Shown piece by piece: positions 34,991-46,950 of a stretch of DNA of 64,000 bases (position 1 is its first letter; every line of letters starts with the position of its first letter). The notes beneath the pieces were generated by a model. That model worked only from the letters and a program-made list of their open reading frames with translations. It did not search any database and was not told where the DNA came from. The DNA is from Serripes groenlandicus (Eukaryota; Mollusca; Bivalvia; Cardiida; Cardiidae). Location: positions 44,224,704 to 44,288,703 of the forward strand of contig JASEVX010000013.1 in assembly GCA_031761405.1 (NCBI GenBank), written 5' to 3'. A program made the translations under genes and the position numbers.

Positions 34991-35640
34991 GAAAGTGGTC
35001 AAGCTTAATTTTATCTTTAAAATAAGTTTTAGTCAAAATACTTTAAAGAATGTTTAATAGGAATAGAAGCATATTTCCACAGAGTTAAGAGCCGCTACGG
35101 TATCGTTATGAGACGAAATCCTGCGATTTCTCTTTCAATGCTTCAAACGGTTGATTGACGTGGACAGACCATTTTACCTGGGGAGTATCAGCTGTAACGT
35201 CCTACATCGGTTGAGGAGCTCGAATCTACATCAGTGGTTCGGTATCGGTTTAGCACTAGGCCCTTTCACACAGGGTGCTCAGAGTTAGAGTTGGTTCGGA
35301 AGAGACGGTTCCAAACAGAGCGCGAGTAATATAAGCTAAACGCTTGTTACGCAATGCATGCAAAATAAATACCATTACACTAAACAGATACTTTGCTGGA
35401 CTTCCAGCGCTCATACGCTGAACAGATATGTTCAACTCCAAAGCAGACAGTAGAAACCATATACCCAAGGAAGTTTGAGCGGAGACCATAGAGTTGGTAC
35501 TTTGTCACAGATCAACAGAGGCCAGGTAGCCAAAGGAACATTCTATATATCGTCCAAATTGTACATCGTCTCAGTTAAGACATTGTCACCTGCGAACAGA
35601 CTATAATCGTCAACGCATCTCTTGACACAGCACATCCGTT
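34991..35640. other. Non-repeat island in the 89-bp array, with a conserved open frame
   Basis: This island matches 57843-58480 closely. A 77-codon minus-strand frame (35256-35489) is open in both copies with the same length. By my count there are about 16 base differences and nine residue differences, close to the neutral expectation, so selection is not shown. No domain is recognised. It may be a fragment of an older gene or simply chance. Confidence 0.4.
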
Positions 35641-38455
35641 CTGTCTGATCCGATTTTGCGGCGCTTTGCGAAAACGACCAATAGGCATTTACAGCCAGTA
35701 TAGATACAGATCAGCCATAACATCCGTCCAGTATGATTCGACTTCGCGGCGCTCTGCAAAAAAACAACCAATTGGCATTTACAGCCAGTATACACTAAGA
35801 TCATCTAGCACATCCGCTCAGTCTGATCCGACCGTGCGGCGTTCTGCGTAAACCAAACAATAGACATTTACAGCCAATATAGATCCAGATCAACCATAAC
35901 ATCCGGCCAGTCTGATCCGACTTCGCGGCGCTCTGCAAAAAAACAACCAATATGCATTTGCAGCCAGTATAGACTAAGATCACCCAGCACATCCGCTCAG
36001 TCTGATCCGACCGTCCGGCGCTCTGCATAAACCAACCAATAGGCATTTACAGCCGATATAGATTCAGATCAGCCATATCATCCGTCCAGTCTGATCCGAC
36101 TTCGCGGCGCTCTGCAAAAACACAACCAATAGGCAATTACTGACAGTATATAACTAGATCCGCCGTGACCGTGACATGTTTGCCAATAAGTGATCGAAGG
36201 TTCAAGCAACTATTGTAAAGCAGTGTCTATTTCAATAACGATCCATAGTTACACAGTCTTTATCCCACAAGTTTAATCATTTCTTCAATTACGTGCGGCT
36301 CTCTGCGAAAACCCATTCACTGCCATTATGGACCAATATCAGCCAGCACATCATTTCAGTGTAATCAGACCGTGCGGCGCTCTTCGATAACCGACCAATA
36401 GGCAATTACTGCTAGTTTGGAATCGGGTTAGCAAGCAAATCCGTTCAGTCTGATCTTACCGTGCGGCGTTATCCGAATACCAGCCAATATACATTTACTG
36501 ACAGTATAGAACCAGATTAGCCGTGACCGTATACATTTACTGACAGTATAGAACCAGATTAGCCGTGACCGTATACATTTACTGACAGTATAGAACCAGA
36601 TTAGCAAGCACATCCGTGCGGCCATGTGCGAAAACCAACAAATCGGCATTTGCTTTCAGAATATATCAAGTCTGATCCGACGGTGTGGCGCTCTGCGAAA
36701 ACCAACCAAGAGGCATTTGCTGTCAGAATATATCAAGTCTGATCCGACCGTGTGGCGCTCTGCGAAAACCAACCAATAGGCATTTACTGACAATATAGAC
36801 CCCGATCAGCTAGTGCATATTTATAGTCTGATCCGACAGTGAAGCGCTCTGCGAAAACCAACCAATAGGCATTTACTGACAATATAAGCCCAGATCAGCT
36901 CGCGCATATTTATAGACTGATCCGACAGTGAAGCGCTCTGCGAAAACCAACCAATAGGCATTTACCGACAATATAGACCCAGATCAGCTAGTGCATATTT
37001 ATAGACTGATCCGATAGTGAAGCGCTCTGCGAAAACCATTCAATATGTATTTATTGACAATTTATAACCAGATCAGCTAGTACATCCGTTTAGTCTGATC
37101 TGATCGTGATGAGCTCTGAGTATAGACCAGATCAGGCAGCACAAAACCAACCAAAAGGCATTTAGTGACAGTATTGAACCAGATCAGCCAGCACTTCCGT
37201 CCAAACTAACTGTGCGGAGCTCTGCGAAAAACCACCAATAAGCATTTACTGTCAGTATAGAACCAGATCAGCCAATATATCTGTTCTGTCTGATCTGATC
37301 GTGCGGCGCTGTCCGAACACATTTGCTACCAGTATAGACACAGATCAGTCAGTACAGCTGTTTAGTCTGATATGACCGCAGGGCGCTCTGCGAAAATATT
37401 TGCTGTCAATGAAGACCCAGATCAGCCAGCAAATCTGTTTAATCTAATCTAACCGTTCGACGCTCTGCGAAAATACTCCAATATGTACGTACTGCCAGTA
37501 TAGAACCAGATCAGCCTTCACATCCGATCCAGTTTATTCGACCGTGCAGCGCTCTGCTTAAAACAACCAATAGGCATTTACCGACAATTTATAACCAGAT
37601 CAGCCAGTCCATCCGTTTCGTCTGATCTGATCGTGATGATCTTTGCCAAAATAAACCAATATACATTTTCTGCCAGTATAGACCAGATCAGGCACAAAAC
37701 CAACCAATAGACATTAAGTGACAGTATTGAACCAGATCAACCAGCACTTCCGTCTAATCCAACTGTGCGGAACTCTGCGAAAAACAACCAATAAGCATTT
37801 ACTGTCAGTATAGAACCAGATCAGCCAGTATATCTGTTCTGTCTGACCTGTTCGTGCGGCGCTGTATGAAAACATTTGCTACCAGTATAGACCCAGATCA
37901 GTCAGTACAGCTGTTTAGTCTGATATGACCGCAGGGCGCTCTGCGAAAATATTTGTTGTCAGCGAAGACCCAGATCAGCCAGCAAATTTGTTTAATCTAA
38001 TCTAACTGCGAAAGTACTCCAATATGTAAGTACTGCCAGTATAGAACCAGATCAGCATGCACATCTGATCCAGTTTATTCGATCGTGCGTAGCTCTGCGA
38101 AAACCAACTAAAACACATTTACTGTCAGTATATATCCTAACCAGGCAGTACATCCGTTCCGTTCGATCTTACCGGCATTCTGCTTAAAACAATCAATAGG
38201 CATTTACCGCCAGTATATAAACATATCAGCTAGCATAGACACAACTCAGCCAGCACATCTGTTTCGTCTGATCCCACCATGTGACACACTGCGAATACCA
38301 ACTAAAAGGCATTTACTGCCAGTATAGACCCAGGTCAGGCCAGCACGTCCGTTCATTATGATCCGACCGTGCGGTGATCTTCAAAAAATAACCAATAGGC
38401 ATTTATTGCCAGTATAGACCCAGATCATCAAGCACATCTGTTCAGTTTGATCTTG

Positions 38456-39698
38456 ACCTCGCACAGTTCGACAGTAAGTCATAGCAGGTTTTAAACAAAC
38501 ATCTGGAAAGAAGTATCTATTTTGATCTCACTCCATAGATAGACAGGCAGGCATTTATCTCACAAGTTCAATAATTACGTTAAGTCTGGTTTTCACAGAG
38601 CACCGCTCGTATAAGAAAGTACCCTCAATATAAGAGTGTAATGGAAGAAATACCCAAAACTCTTAAATAATATAGTACAATGTTTGAGGAGTAAGCTTTC
38701 AATAAAATCAGAGTAAGATAATTGCACGAACGTCACTGTTGGTCTTGATTCGGGCGAGACATAATAAGCAATTGTTGTTATAAGTCGCAAACAGGGGGAT
38801 AATGGTTTACCTTAATAACGAGGGTTGGACACAAATGACGTGGACTGACAGAACTACTCCTATAGTCATACAAGGTTTAAAGAAACTTCTGTAAAGCAGT
38901 ATCCGATTTGATCTTTATGCAGGGATGGGCATACTGGTCTTTTATCAATAATTTCATTAAAGTAAGATGCATGTTCGAACGTGAATGTTAATCAGGATTC
39001 GGGCAATACATAATATGTAAATATAACTAGAAGTCGCGTACAGGAAAACATATTTAAATATATTACGATTGATTGATTGTGTCATGTTTTACGACGCTTT
39101 CGATAATTGTTCAGTTATATCTGGGTTAGTTACAAGTCCCACTGGTCCATTTAACATAGCACCAGCCAGCCAGACGCAATGCTAACCCCGCAACCCTGGG
39201 AGCCAAAGAGGAGAGACATTACTACCTTTTTAAAAGTATTTTGTTTAACCCTGCCGGGGATATAACCCGCGACTTCCCGTATTCAAGTACACCAATGACG
39301 TGGACGGACAACACTACTCCTATCTTACGAAAACACATACATGGTTCATCATAAATAGCAATTCAATTTAATTTACATACGTTTAAAGGTTGTGCAAAGA
39401 GTATAATAAGTTAAATCATTATTTTTAATTCTAAATAATAGTTAAAGCTTTACCTACGCAATGCAAATTTACAATCTTGCAGTCCCTAACGTTATATAGT
39501 ATTCTTTATTGCAAGTCGCGAGGCACATATAAGTATTATATGCAAGACTAAATCAACGTGACTTGTAAATCGTGGGCTGTAATTAAGTTTTCATAACAAT
39601 TGGCTGATGTATATTATCCGTTATTGCGCCCCATAAATTTACAACAGTTGTTACTCGTGAACGTCGAGCCCCGGTAGATGTGTGAGTGGCGACGAGGG
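38456..39698. other. Stretch present only in copy A
   Basis: In copy B the array (ending CTGATCTTGA at 60214) joins directly to sequence equivalent to 39699. The extra stretch in copy A contains a decayed array unit (38460-38600), AT-rich sequence without genes, and an inverted SINE family 2 copy. Copy B probably suffered a deletion, because 39655-39698 is the natural start of the SINE that is beheaded in copy B. Confidence 0.65.
39120..39290 (-). mobile_element. SINE family 2, antisense copy
   Basis: The reverse complement reads AAGTCGCGGGTTATATCCCC, then AGGGTTAAACAAAATACTTT, GTAATGTCTCTCCTCTTTGG, GGGTTGCGGGGTTAGCATTG and CTGGCTGGCTGGTGC. This matches the order in the sense copy at 5975-6180. 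Confidence 0.6.
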
Positions 39699-39900
39699 CT
39701 GTCAGTATAGAGGTTTTGAATTAAAACCAAAGCTCGGACAACATTCTTTCTAACGCTTGAACAAACAATGCGACACACGTCGTTTGTCTTATACACATGG
39801 GCTAACAGTCTATTTAGAAAAGCACCCATTTGCGAGACAAGGCTGTTGTATGGATGACTAGTATGAGAAAGCTAAACAAACACATGGGAATGTCATGGTC
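39655..39900 (+). mobile_element. SINE family 1, copy A
   Basis: The head GTCGAGCCCCGGTAGATG, then GAGGGCTGTCAGTATAGAGG, corresponds to the SINE at 45934, with a destroyed box B (GAATTAAAACC). The body has ACATTCTTTCTAACGCTTG and GCGACACACGTCGTTTGTC. The minus-strand frame 39614-39829 is an antisense reading. Confidence 0.7.
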
Positions 39901-40655
39901 GATGTGATATGATTTATTTCTAGTGTCATTAAATTAAATGGACATTACTTTGCCGTTCTCGCGGAATAAAGCTTAATCGTAATGTACTCCCGTTGAAACA
40001 GAAATAGAACAAACATGTGATTTATGGTCAACGCCGCTTTCAAAAGCGATTAGTTATATCTCGATATAAACCACTCTTTCTTTATCTGTGGATGATGGAT
40101 CTGTTCTATGCTTTGTAATATGCATTATTTCATGAGCGCAACTAGCGGGCAACTAACCGCCACGAACTGTCCAAAATCCTGGAATCTTGGGCATTTCCGT
40201 CATTCAGACGCATTTAGAGACCTCTGCAATTTCTTCTTCTGTCACACTATTCTCAGCTCTATTCAGTTATCATACAATTATTTATAGATTTTCCATACAT
40301 TAACCAAGATCTTTTCACATTCATTTTCTACAGATGTGTTGCATATTTGCGTTACAAAATGATGAGTGACTCCTTTTGCAGAGTCGTCTGCATCATGCAA
40401 ACAGTTACAGAAAATACCGATCGTCGATTTCAGAAATGTGTGGGTCAATTTCAATGACTATTTCGTTGTTTCTGTATTATATATTCAAGCGACTGTGGTC
40501 AGTATTAATCCTCTATGCCAGTCCAGATAGTAGACTGAGATCTTAGTTCTAGAACGTGCTCAACCCTTGATTAACATTCGTGTTATTTATAGGGAATATT
40601 ATGTTGCATTAGCAATACAGGTTTTATTATTGTACTACGAAGGCTGTGGACATTT
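39901..40655. other. Shared non-coding segment
   Basis: Very similar to 60451-61187. No gene is supported. A GCAGAGTCGTCTGCATCATG motif at 40378 carries an extra duplicated piece in copy B. Confidence 0.5.
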
Positions 40656-40656
40656 G

Positions 40657-40708
40657 ATATGTTGCGAGACCGAAGGTCGAGAGGAGTGTATCGCTCCTGC
40701 AACATCAT
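40657..40708. other. Imperfect palindrome / hairpin
   Basis: ATGTTGCGAGACCGAAGGTC, then a GAGAGGAGTGTATCG loop region and CTCCTGCAACAT, can fold with ATGTTGC pairing GCAACAT, plus inner CGACCTTCGGTC-type pairing. It is conserved at 61188-61238. It resembles the palindromic tip of the element at 51121-51214, so it may be a transposon end. Confidence 0.6.
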
Positions 40709-41249
40709 TTTCTTTTATTAGAAAACAAACATTTCTATAGTCTAAACATGGAATAAACCTACATTACAAATAACATATACATTTATAATTTGCATGTTAA
40801 CCACACCCAACTACTGCATTTTGAATGACGTAAAAGCATATTTCAACGACGTCACATAAAAGAATGACTTACTATTTCCATATTTTGTACCGTATTTCAG
40901 CAGTCAATTACGGAATTTTAATCCGTCGTGTTTGAATTATGCATAACACTCTGCATGTATTTGAACCGTATAATGTGCAGGTACATGTATATAATAAAAA
41001 GGATGACACATGTAATTAAAAGAAAATATTAAAGCGTCCATCGTCAATAATTATCCTTTTTATTAGTCCAGACATTCGTTGTTAAAGTCTCTATTTTAGA
41101 ATGTGCTAAACCTTTACATACTTGGGGATTACTCATATCATTTCAAGGAGTTATTCTGCCAGCGTTAAAAAATGTACCCGATATCCGGGTAAATTATTAG
41201 TTTAAACTTAATTATTTCACATCTTTTCGCAAAACATGGTTTAAACTTA
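40709..41249. other. Shared non-coding segment
   Basis: Matches 61239-61769, with a short CCCGATATCC insertion difference near 41180. No gene or RNA is supported. Confidence 0.5.
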
Positions 41250-42140
41250 TATTAATCAAGCTCTTTGCTTTGCTTCTGTAGACTTTAAGAGTCCTAGAGC
41301 CGTTTCTGTTAAAAATCTCAAAGCCAATGATGCTATTGCTTTGAAACTTTACACACTTATTGGACATCATCAGATGACCTTGAATTATCCCTCTTTTTGG
41401 ACTTAGAAATGTTGGTTAAAGTTTTGCATGCAAGGATGTTTCTCACAAACCAGAGATGCTGTTGATTTATATCTTCACACACTTATTGGACATCATCAAA
41501 TGACCTTTCAGGACAAGTCCCGAAACTCTATATCAGATTTTGACACAATTATGGCCCTTCTTTGACTTATAAATTCTGGTTAAAATTGTGCATGCAACTA
41601 CATTAAGAGTTCATATCTCTGTATTTAATTGATGCATTGCATTGACACATTATACAACTCTTTGAATACAAGGTACTTTCATGGATGTATCTCAGTAACC
41701 ACTATTTATATTGACTTGAACATTCATTCATGTCGTCAGGGTTGTCAGACAGTCAAGTTAGATAACTTTTGTATAAATTTATAACAAATTATGGCCCTTG
41801 TTATTCTTTGAAAATTAGGTTAAAGTTTTGCATGCATAGTACTATCATGCACATACCTCAGTAACCACTCAGGGATTAATTATAAACTTGAATATAGTCT
41901 TTAAAGGTATCAAACAATCAGGCTAGGTAACTCATCACTGAATGTATTATAAATTATGGACCTTTTTTAAGTTTGGGTTAAAGTTTTGCATGCATGGCCT
42001 TTTCTCACAAGCAGTAGATCCTATTCAAACAAGACTTATTCAACTTGATTTATAGTTCTATACTATTAAGCCACTTTCTCAGTAACAACTGTTGTCTATA
42101 GTATCAAATGGCCAATTAGTCGAGCATGCTATCTACGGAA
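41250..42140 (+). mobile_element. Old copy of the GTCGAGC-terminated bivalve repeat
   Basis: Recurring phrases TTAAAGTTTTGCATGCA, AATTATGGCCCTT and CTCAGTAACCACT, and an end reading CCAATTAGTCGAGCATGCTA, parallel the younger element at 45642-46808 (ending GAAATAGTCGAGCGCGCTG). The copy at 61770-62660 is its duplicate. Non-coding. Confidence 0.65.
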
Positions 42141-42144
42141 AAGT

Positions 42145-42790
42145 CAATAAAGTAGAAAAATAAGTTTTCCACAAACAACACGTCTCCAGCAGACGACTTT
42201 TAAGTGAAAGTATAGAAACTTTCTATAATTAAACGTATGAGGCTCAAAATATTATGGCAAAGGGATAATTTGTTAAATACGAGAACTTTCTCCGGTTTCC
42301 ATAATGTTTCCTAACTTAAGTCGTTTTTCTGCATTTGCGTCAAAATGCGCCTACCAAATAAAAGAGTTAAACTGTGGTTTTCTTGACGACCCGACAGTGA
42401 ATAATTCGACCATGTACCTAATAGAACGAAAACATTGTTCAATGAGTGATCCTGTCCTTCCCACACGATAGTTTACCTGAGATCGCTGCAACTTTTGGGT
42501 TAAGCGGTATTTAACCCCAAATATACCTATTACCGGAATATATTGGTTGAGTTTGTTTTAGTATTCATGTGTCAGCGGTCAATTGGTGTTCACAAAAGCA
42601 CATAGTACACAACTGTTTACAAAGTAGATGTTTGTTTTTAATGATATGTTATATAATACGGTAAAGAGTGTGTAACTAGATATCTAGTCTGCCTTTTATA
42701 AAACACAAGTATTGATTTCTTCACGCTTGCTGGGTATATTTAGGCATGGGACTACAAAATGTATTCCTTCTTTTTTAAGTTTTGAATTTT
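42145..42790 (+). repeat. Dispersed segment copy (also 14.1 and 63.0 kb)
   Basis: Shares AAAGTAGAAAAATAAGT, ACACGTCTCCAGCAGACGAC, TGAAAGTATAGAAACT and ATTATGGCAAAGGGATAAT with 63070-63230, and later blocks with 14560-14850. The junction at 42137-42145 lacks about 420 bp that copy B keeps. Confidence 0.75.
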
Positions 42791-42795
42791 ACAAT

Positions 42796-43003
42796 TTAAA
42801 CCTTTCCCTCATGAAGAAGCCTTTTGACGTCTCTGCGGCGGACGACTTTGAAAAATTCGCAACAAATGCAATTTTTCCTTTTGACACATATTTTTCAATT
42901 CTATTTAATAAAACAACTATAATTTAAGTTGTTATTTAACATTTTTGACAATTTGTTTCCAAAGTCTTCTTCTGCATATTTGTTGTATATGGGAAAGGCT
43001 TAA
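42796..43003. mobile_element. TTAA-flanked MITE, 208 bp
   Basis: TTAA at 42796-42799 and 43000-43003. The left end reads TTAAACCTTTCCCTCATGA and the right GTATATGGGAAAGGCTTAA. Inside, GACGTCTCTGCGGCGGACGA and AAAGTCTTCTTCTGCATA are the diverged inverted halves. Confidence 0.7.
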
Positions 43004-43024
43004 ACCACTGATACATTCTTTATC

Positions 43025-43282
43025 CTGAATAGTTCCAGTTGTCAATTTATCAATTAATTAATTCATTCATTTGTTCATCCGTTCTTTCAATTGTTGATTC
43101 ATTCGTACGTTCGTCTGTCAGTTCGTTTGTTCCTTCATTCGTTGGTTGGTCCATTGTTTCATTGATTGATTGATTCATTCAATCATTCATTGATTAAAAT
43201 ATTCATTCTTTCATTTATTTATTCATTCATTTATACATTTATTCATTCATGTAGTCATTCATTCATTCATTCAATACATGAT
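43025..43282. repeat. Degenerate (ATTC)n microsatellite
   Basis: About 250 bp of TTCATTCATTC-type tetranucleotides with substitutions. The start of the frame 43166-43504 (a Ser/Phe/Ile-rich run) is a translation of it. Confidence 0.9.
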
Positions 43283-43299
43283 CCGAAGCAGTATAGTTC

Positions 43300-43920
43300 A
43301 CTTAACTATGAATCGATAAGAAATATACTAATCAAGGATATGTGTCGTTTACTGTTTACTTTTAAATTTATCTATTGTACATGGCTTACGCAACAAGCTT
43401 ATATTAATCACGCTCGATGTCTTCTTCCCGGTGACTTAACCAATACTTGCGCCGTTTGTGGGGGAAAAAACCAAATGCAGAACCTGCTCATCAAACTCGT
43501 TTAATCAAACACTTTCGTTACATCACATGTATATGTACAAAGCCTTTAAACTGAAGTGTTCATGAATTTAGTGTTATCGGACCGTTTAAATTGCGGTAGA
43601 AGAAGATATAGCATGGACATGAAATGTTTAACTTAAACTTTGTTTATTCATTGTTATCGATTAGCCTCACGGAATAACTGTTTTACTGGTATGTTTGAAA
43701 GTTTATATAATAATTACTTTTTATCAAAAAGAAAGATAATGTTTGACATAGTTAATGAAGTCAAAGACAGTTTAACCGAGTCTTTTTACAGCACAAGCAT
43801 ATTTACACGTATAAACCACGGCGAATCGCTTCATGTCGATACACGAATACACTTATTCTTCTTAATGTATTATAAATATATATATATACGACTGAACTAG
43901 TATTTTAACTAATACATATG
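43300..43920 (+). other. Segment shared with the window's right end
   Basis: CAGAACCTGCTCATCA (43478) recurs at 63250, and ACTGTTTTACTGGTATGTTT (43678) recurs at 63768, followed by GTCAAAGACAGTTTAACCGA (43760) at 63852. The frames at 43166-43504 and 43640-43900 are disrupted in the other copy, arguing against coding. Confidence 0.6.
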
Positions 43921-45641
43921 TACGCATATAGATGTACACGTATACACGGGGAGGTGGTCGCTTGATAAATAACATCATCATATCATCATAATATGATAAT
44001 GAATGATTAGTTATAACAAGGAATATATTGTTGGAAGGAATAAAGATAACAACTTAATATTTGTTTAGGGCTTTAAATTCAATACGTTAACACGTCTAAT
44101 GGATATACGTCGTTTAATATTTCGATTGTGTTTGCGAAATAAATGGGTATGTATCAATACGAGGAGTGCTCGAAATATAATAGGACTTCTTTTATAACGT
44201 GTGTTCAAGCTTTGGTGAACTGTAATACGGTTACGATTACGGTCAAAACAGTTTTGGCCGCCAAGAAACCAAAGGTACCGAAACACGTAAGGTAGAAAAA
44301 TAACAAGACAGATGACTTCCACGTAAACGTATAGAAAACTTCTTTCAATGAAAGTATGATTCTTCAATTTTGAAAATGTGTATCAAAGGCATGTACATGT
44401 AGTTGAAAAAGAGGTATTTGCCGAATATAAGGAATTTCTCTTTTTGCCACAATGTTCTCCAACCTTTCTACTGCAGATGCGGTTACATAAAGGAAGGGTT
44501 AACACTCCGATTTTATCTTCGACCTGAGATAAAGTGTTTTTACCATTTCCTTTATACAACGAAACAAATGTTCAAAACGAGCGATTTTGTCAGTCGCATA
44601 CGATGTGTTCCCTGTTACACCGGCAATCTGTAGGCTAAGCGACAGAGTCAGTGAATCTATATATTTTCTGAATCTGTTGGTCCAGTTTGTTTTTAAATAA
44701 TGTGTAATAAATAAATTGATGACCATAGATTAACATTTTTCACTCATGAGAGCAGAGTATGTTATGAAAATACTGTTAGATAATAGGGTAAAGATTGAAA
44801 TAATTGATAACTGCCATTTATCCAATACAGGTATTGATTTCTTCACGCATTTGATACATGTATTGGTGGGTAAATTACACTAGACTATATAATCTTTATT
44901 TCCTCTAATATTTGAAGATCATACAAAGATGAACACTATGATTTATACAAACAAAAACGAAAGGTTATACACAAAAATAAATAATCCGAGCCAATGCCTA
45001 TCATCTGATAGAAAAGGTTGAAAACATCTGGAATATAATAAGTGCATGGAAGAAGAGTGTCATAAAGAACTCTTTCACGAAACGAAATTGAATGTGTTCA
45101 ACTGAGGCGCTCTAGAAAGTGTTCATAGCTAAAGTATATACATAGGAATGGCACTATTTATACATGGAGTGTACACAGGTGTATATGCAAACTGCATATC
45201 CCTACACGATACATAGTACAAAACAAAATATTAAATAGATATACACATAAATGGGAGTTTGCATATTCAAATTGACAATATAAGTTCCATAATGTACAGA
45301 ATTGACAAAAGTTACATATGGTACCTGTAACAATTCCATGCGTCATGGAGAAACAATGCAACCACATAAAAAAACATATAAATATATTCCTTCTTTATTT
45401 TGTCGTTTTGAACATTATATGTTAAGCCACTCATACATTCCTCATCACGAATATTATAATGTTGAGCACTGAATAATATAATGTGTCTATGCTTCCGAAA
45501 ACGATTAGTAATAAATTATTGGATACATGCATTCGATGGTTCGTTCATCAATCGTAATTTCGTTTATGCATTCATGTGAGCAATACACAATCAAATTAAA
45601 AACATATGTCATTCAAAGTATTTATCCGTCGTGTTTTTAGC
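43921..45641. other. Linker between the duplicates; no gene recognised
   Basis: Contains a TTAA-MITE fragment at about 44420-44505 (TTTTTGCCACAATGTTCTCC and CTACTGCAGATGCGG) and a piece at 44740-44880 resembling 14740-14860 and 42680-42760 (GTATTGATTTCTTCACGC). The open frames 44065-44367 - and 44403-44633 + have no family features. Confidence 0.45.
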
Positions 45642-46808
45642 TCGACTATTCGAAGAATATGAGAGCTATACTACTCACTCTGGCGTCGGCGTCCACGTCA
45701 CATCTTGGTTAAGGTTGTGCATGCTAGTACTTAGAAATTTTGATTAAATTTTGCGTGCAACTAAATTAAGAGTCCATATCTCAGTATTTACTTGATGCAT
45801 TGCATTGAAACTTTCTACAACCTTATTAGATTATCAAGTTAGATAACTCTATCCTGCATTTTATGCAAGATAAGGACCTTTTAAATTCTGGTTAAAGTTT
45901 TGCGTGCAACTTAATTAAGAGTCCATATCTCAGCGCCGAGCCCCGGTAGATCAGTCGGTAGCGACGCGGGCTGTCAATCCAGGGGTTTTGAGTTCGAATC
46001 CCGGATCGGCCAACTTTCTTTCCGGGGATTGACAAAAGTCAGTGCGACATGCGTCATTCGTCTTCCACCAATGGGGTAAGTCTATGTGGAAAAGCAGCCA
46101 GTTGCTTTGGAAGATTGTTGTGTACTGGTGTGAGAAAACCAGGAAATGCATGAGTAGGTGAACTGGCCGCCGTGATATAACTGAGAAATTGTTAAAAAGG
46201 GCTTTAAACCCAAATAAATCAATCAATCAAACCATATCTCAGTATTTACTTGATGCATAGCATTGGAACTTTATACAACCCTACCCAACTATCACACCTA
46301 TGTAGATTATTAAGTTAGATAACTCTATCCTGCATTTTATGCAAGTTATGGCCCTTTTTTTATTTAGAAATTCTGGTTTAAAGTTTTGCGGGCAACTAAA
46401 TTAAGACTCCATATCTCAGTATTTACTTGATGCATTGCATTGAAACTTTATATAACCCTACCAACTATCGAACTTATGTAGATTATTAAGAGATAACTCT
46501 ATCCTACATTTTATGCATGTTATGGCCCTTTTTTTACTTAGAAATTCTGGTGAAAGTTTTGCGTGCAACTACATTAAGAGACCATCTCTTAGATACTACT
46601 TGATGCATTGCATTGAAACTTTATACAACCCTTCCCAATCATCCCACCAATGTAAATTATCAAGTTAAATAACTCTATCCTGCATATAATGCAAATTATC
46701 ACCCTTTAAGAAATTGTGGTTAATGTTTTGCATGCAACAACATTAGAGTCCATTATCTCAGTAACTTAAATAAGCGGTGAAATAGTCGAGCGCGCTGTCC
46801 TCCGACAG
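45642..46808 (+). mobile_element. Non-autonomous element with GCTCGACTATT ends
   Basis: Begins TAGCTCGACTATTCGAAGA and ends GAAATAGTCGAGCGCGC followed by CTGTCCTCCGACAG and TTG. The tips share inverted GCTCGACTATT, and the right tip carries a CTGTC/GACAG hairpin. The core is four or five diverged units with AGAGTCCATATCTCAGTATT, TACTTGATGCATTGCATTG and AACTCTATCCTGCATTTTATGC. This structure is common in bivalve genomes. It is interrupted by the SINE at 45934-46231. Confidence 0.7.
45934..46231 (+). mobile_element. Young tRNA-derived SINE with perfect 11-bp TSD
   Basis: CCATATCTCAG at 45923-45933 and 46232-46242 is an exact target-site duplication. The head has box A (TAGATCAGTCGGTAG, about 45946) and box B (GAGTTCGAATCCC, about 45990). 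The body includes CAACTTTCTTTCCGGGG, GTGCGACATGCGTCATTCG, AGCAGCCAGTTGCTTTGG and GTGATATAACTGAGAAATTG, and the tail is (AATC)n. It serves as reference for the other copies in the window and is nested inside the 45642-46808 element. Confidence 0.92.
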
Positions 46809-46867
46809 CTCTTGTTTAATTATCAAACAACAACAGGAAGTGGTGTGTGTGTGTGTTAAGCAAATGG

Positions 46868-46950
46868 GTTGGACGGCAACTACTCAGTGCGTATCGATGA
46901 TGTCTAACAATCCAGGGGTCCTAAGTTCGAACCCCGACTCGATCATAAAT
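46868..46950 (+). mobile_element. tRNA-like SINE head fragment
   Basis: CAATCCAGGGGTCCTAAG followed by box B AGTTCGAACCCCGAC at about 46923. Upstream GGTTGGACGGCAACTACTCA stands where box A should be. It is a head without a recognisable body. Confidence 0.5.

Larger units (their letters stand above)
34430..38455. repeat. ~89-bp repeat array, copy A
   Basis: The unit contains AACCAATAGGCATTTACTG, CCAGTATAGACCCAGATCAG, CACATCCGTTCAGTCTGATC and GACCGTGCGGCGCTCTGCGA. About 35-40 diverged units are seen, with the array broken by a non-repeat island at 34745-35640. A sub-block with CAGTACAGCTGTTTAGTCTG and TCTAACCGTTCGACGCTC repeats at roughly 560 bp (37340/37895). The GTGCGGCGCTCTGCGAAAA portion is the best conserved. 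Minus-strand frames at 35610-36046 and 36428-36649 are readings of the repeat. Confidence 0.9.
21240..43910 (+). repeat. Segmental duplication, copy A
   Basis: This segment is collinear and in the same orientation as 46810-64000. Anchors include the left flank (21240-22060 with 46810-47720), the CAT/CAC satellite, the B-box/NHL gene (29798 with 51819), the 60-bp array, the antisense SINE (33765 with 56257), the 89-bp array, the sense SINE (39699 with 60215), the hairpin (40657 with 61188) and the old repeat (41250 with 61770). Copy-specific differences are an extra mobile element at 28735-29720, a stretch at 38455-39698 missing from copy B, and a deletion of about 420 bp at 42137. Confidence 0.9.

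Noticed and set aside
45934..46010. Functional tRNA gene
   Set aside because: The A and B boxes are there but the acceptor arms do not close a cloverleaf, and the sequence continues into a SINE body with tail and TSD.
45951..46226. 91-codon minus-strand frame
   Set aside because: Antisense translation of the SINE at 45934-46231. Equivalent frames occur at other SINE copies (2018-2239, 33777-33980, 56256-56489).
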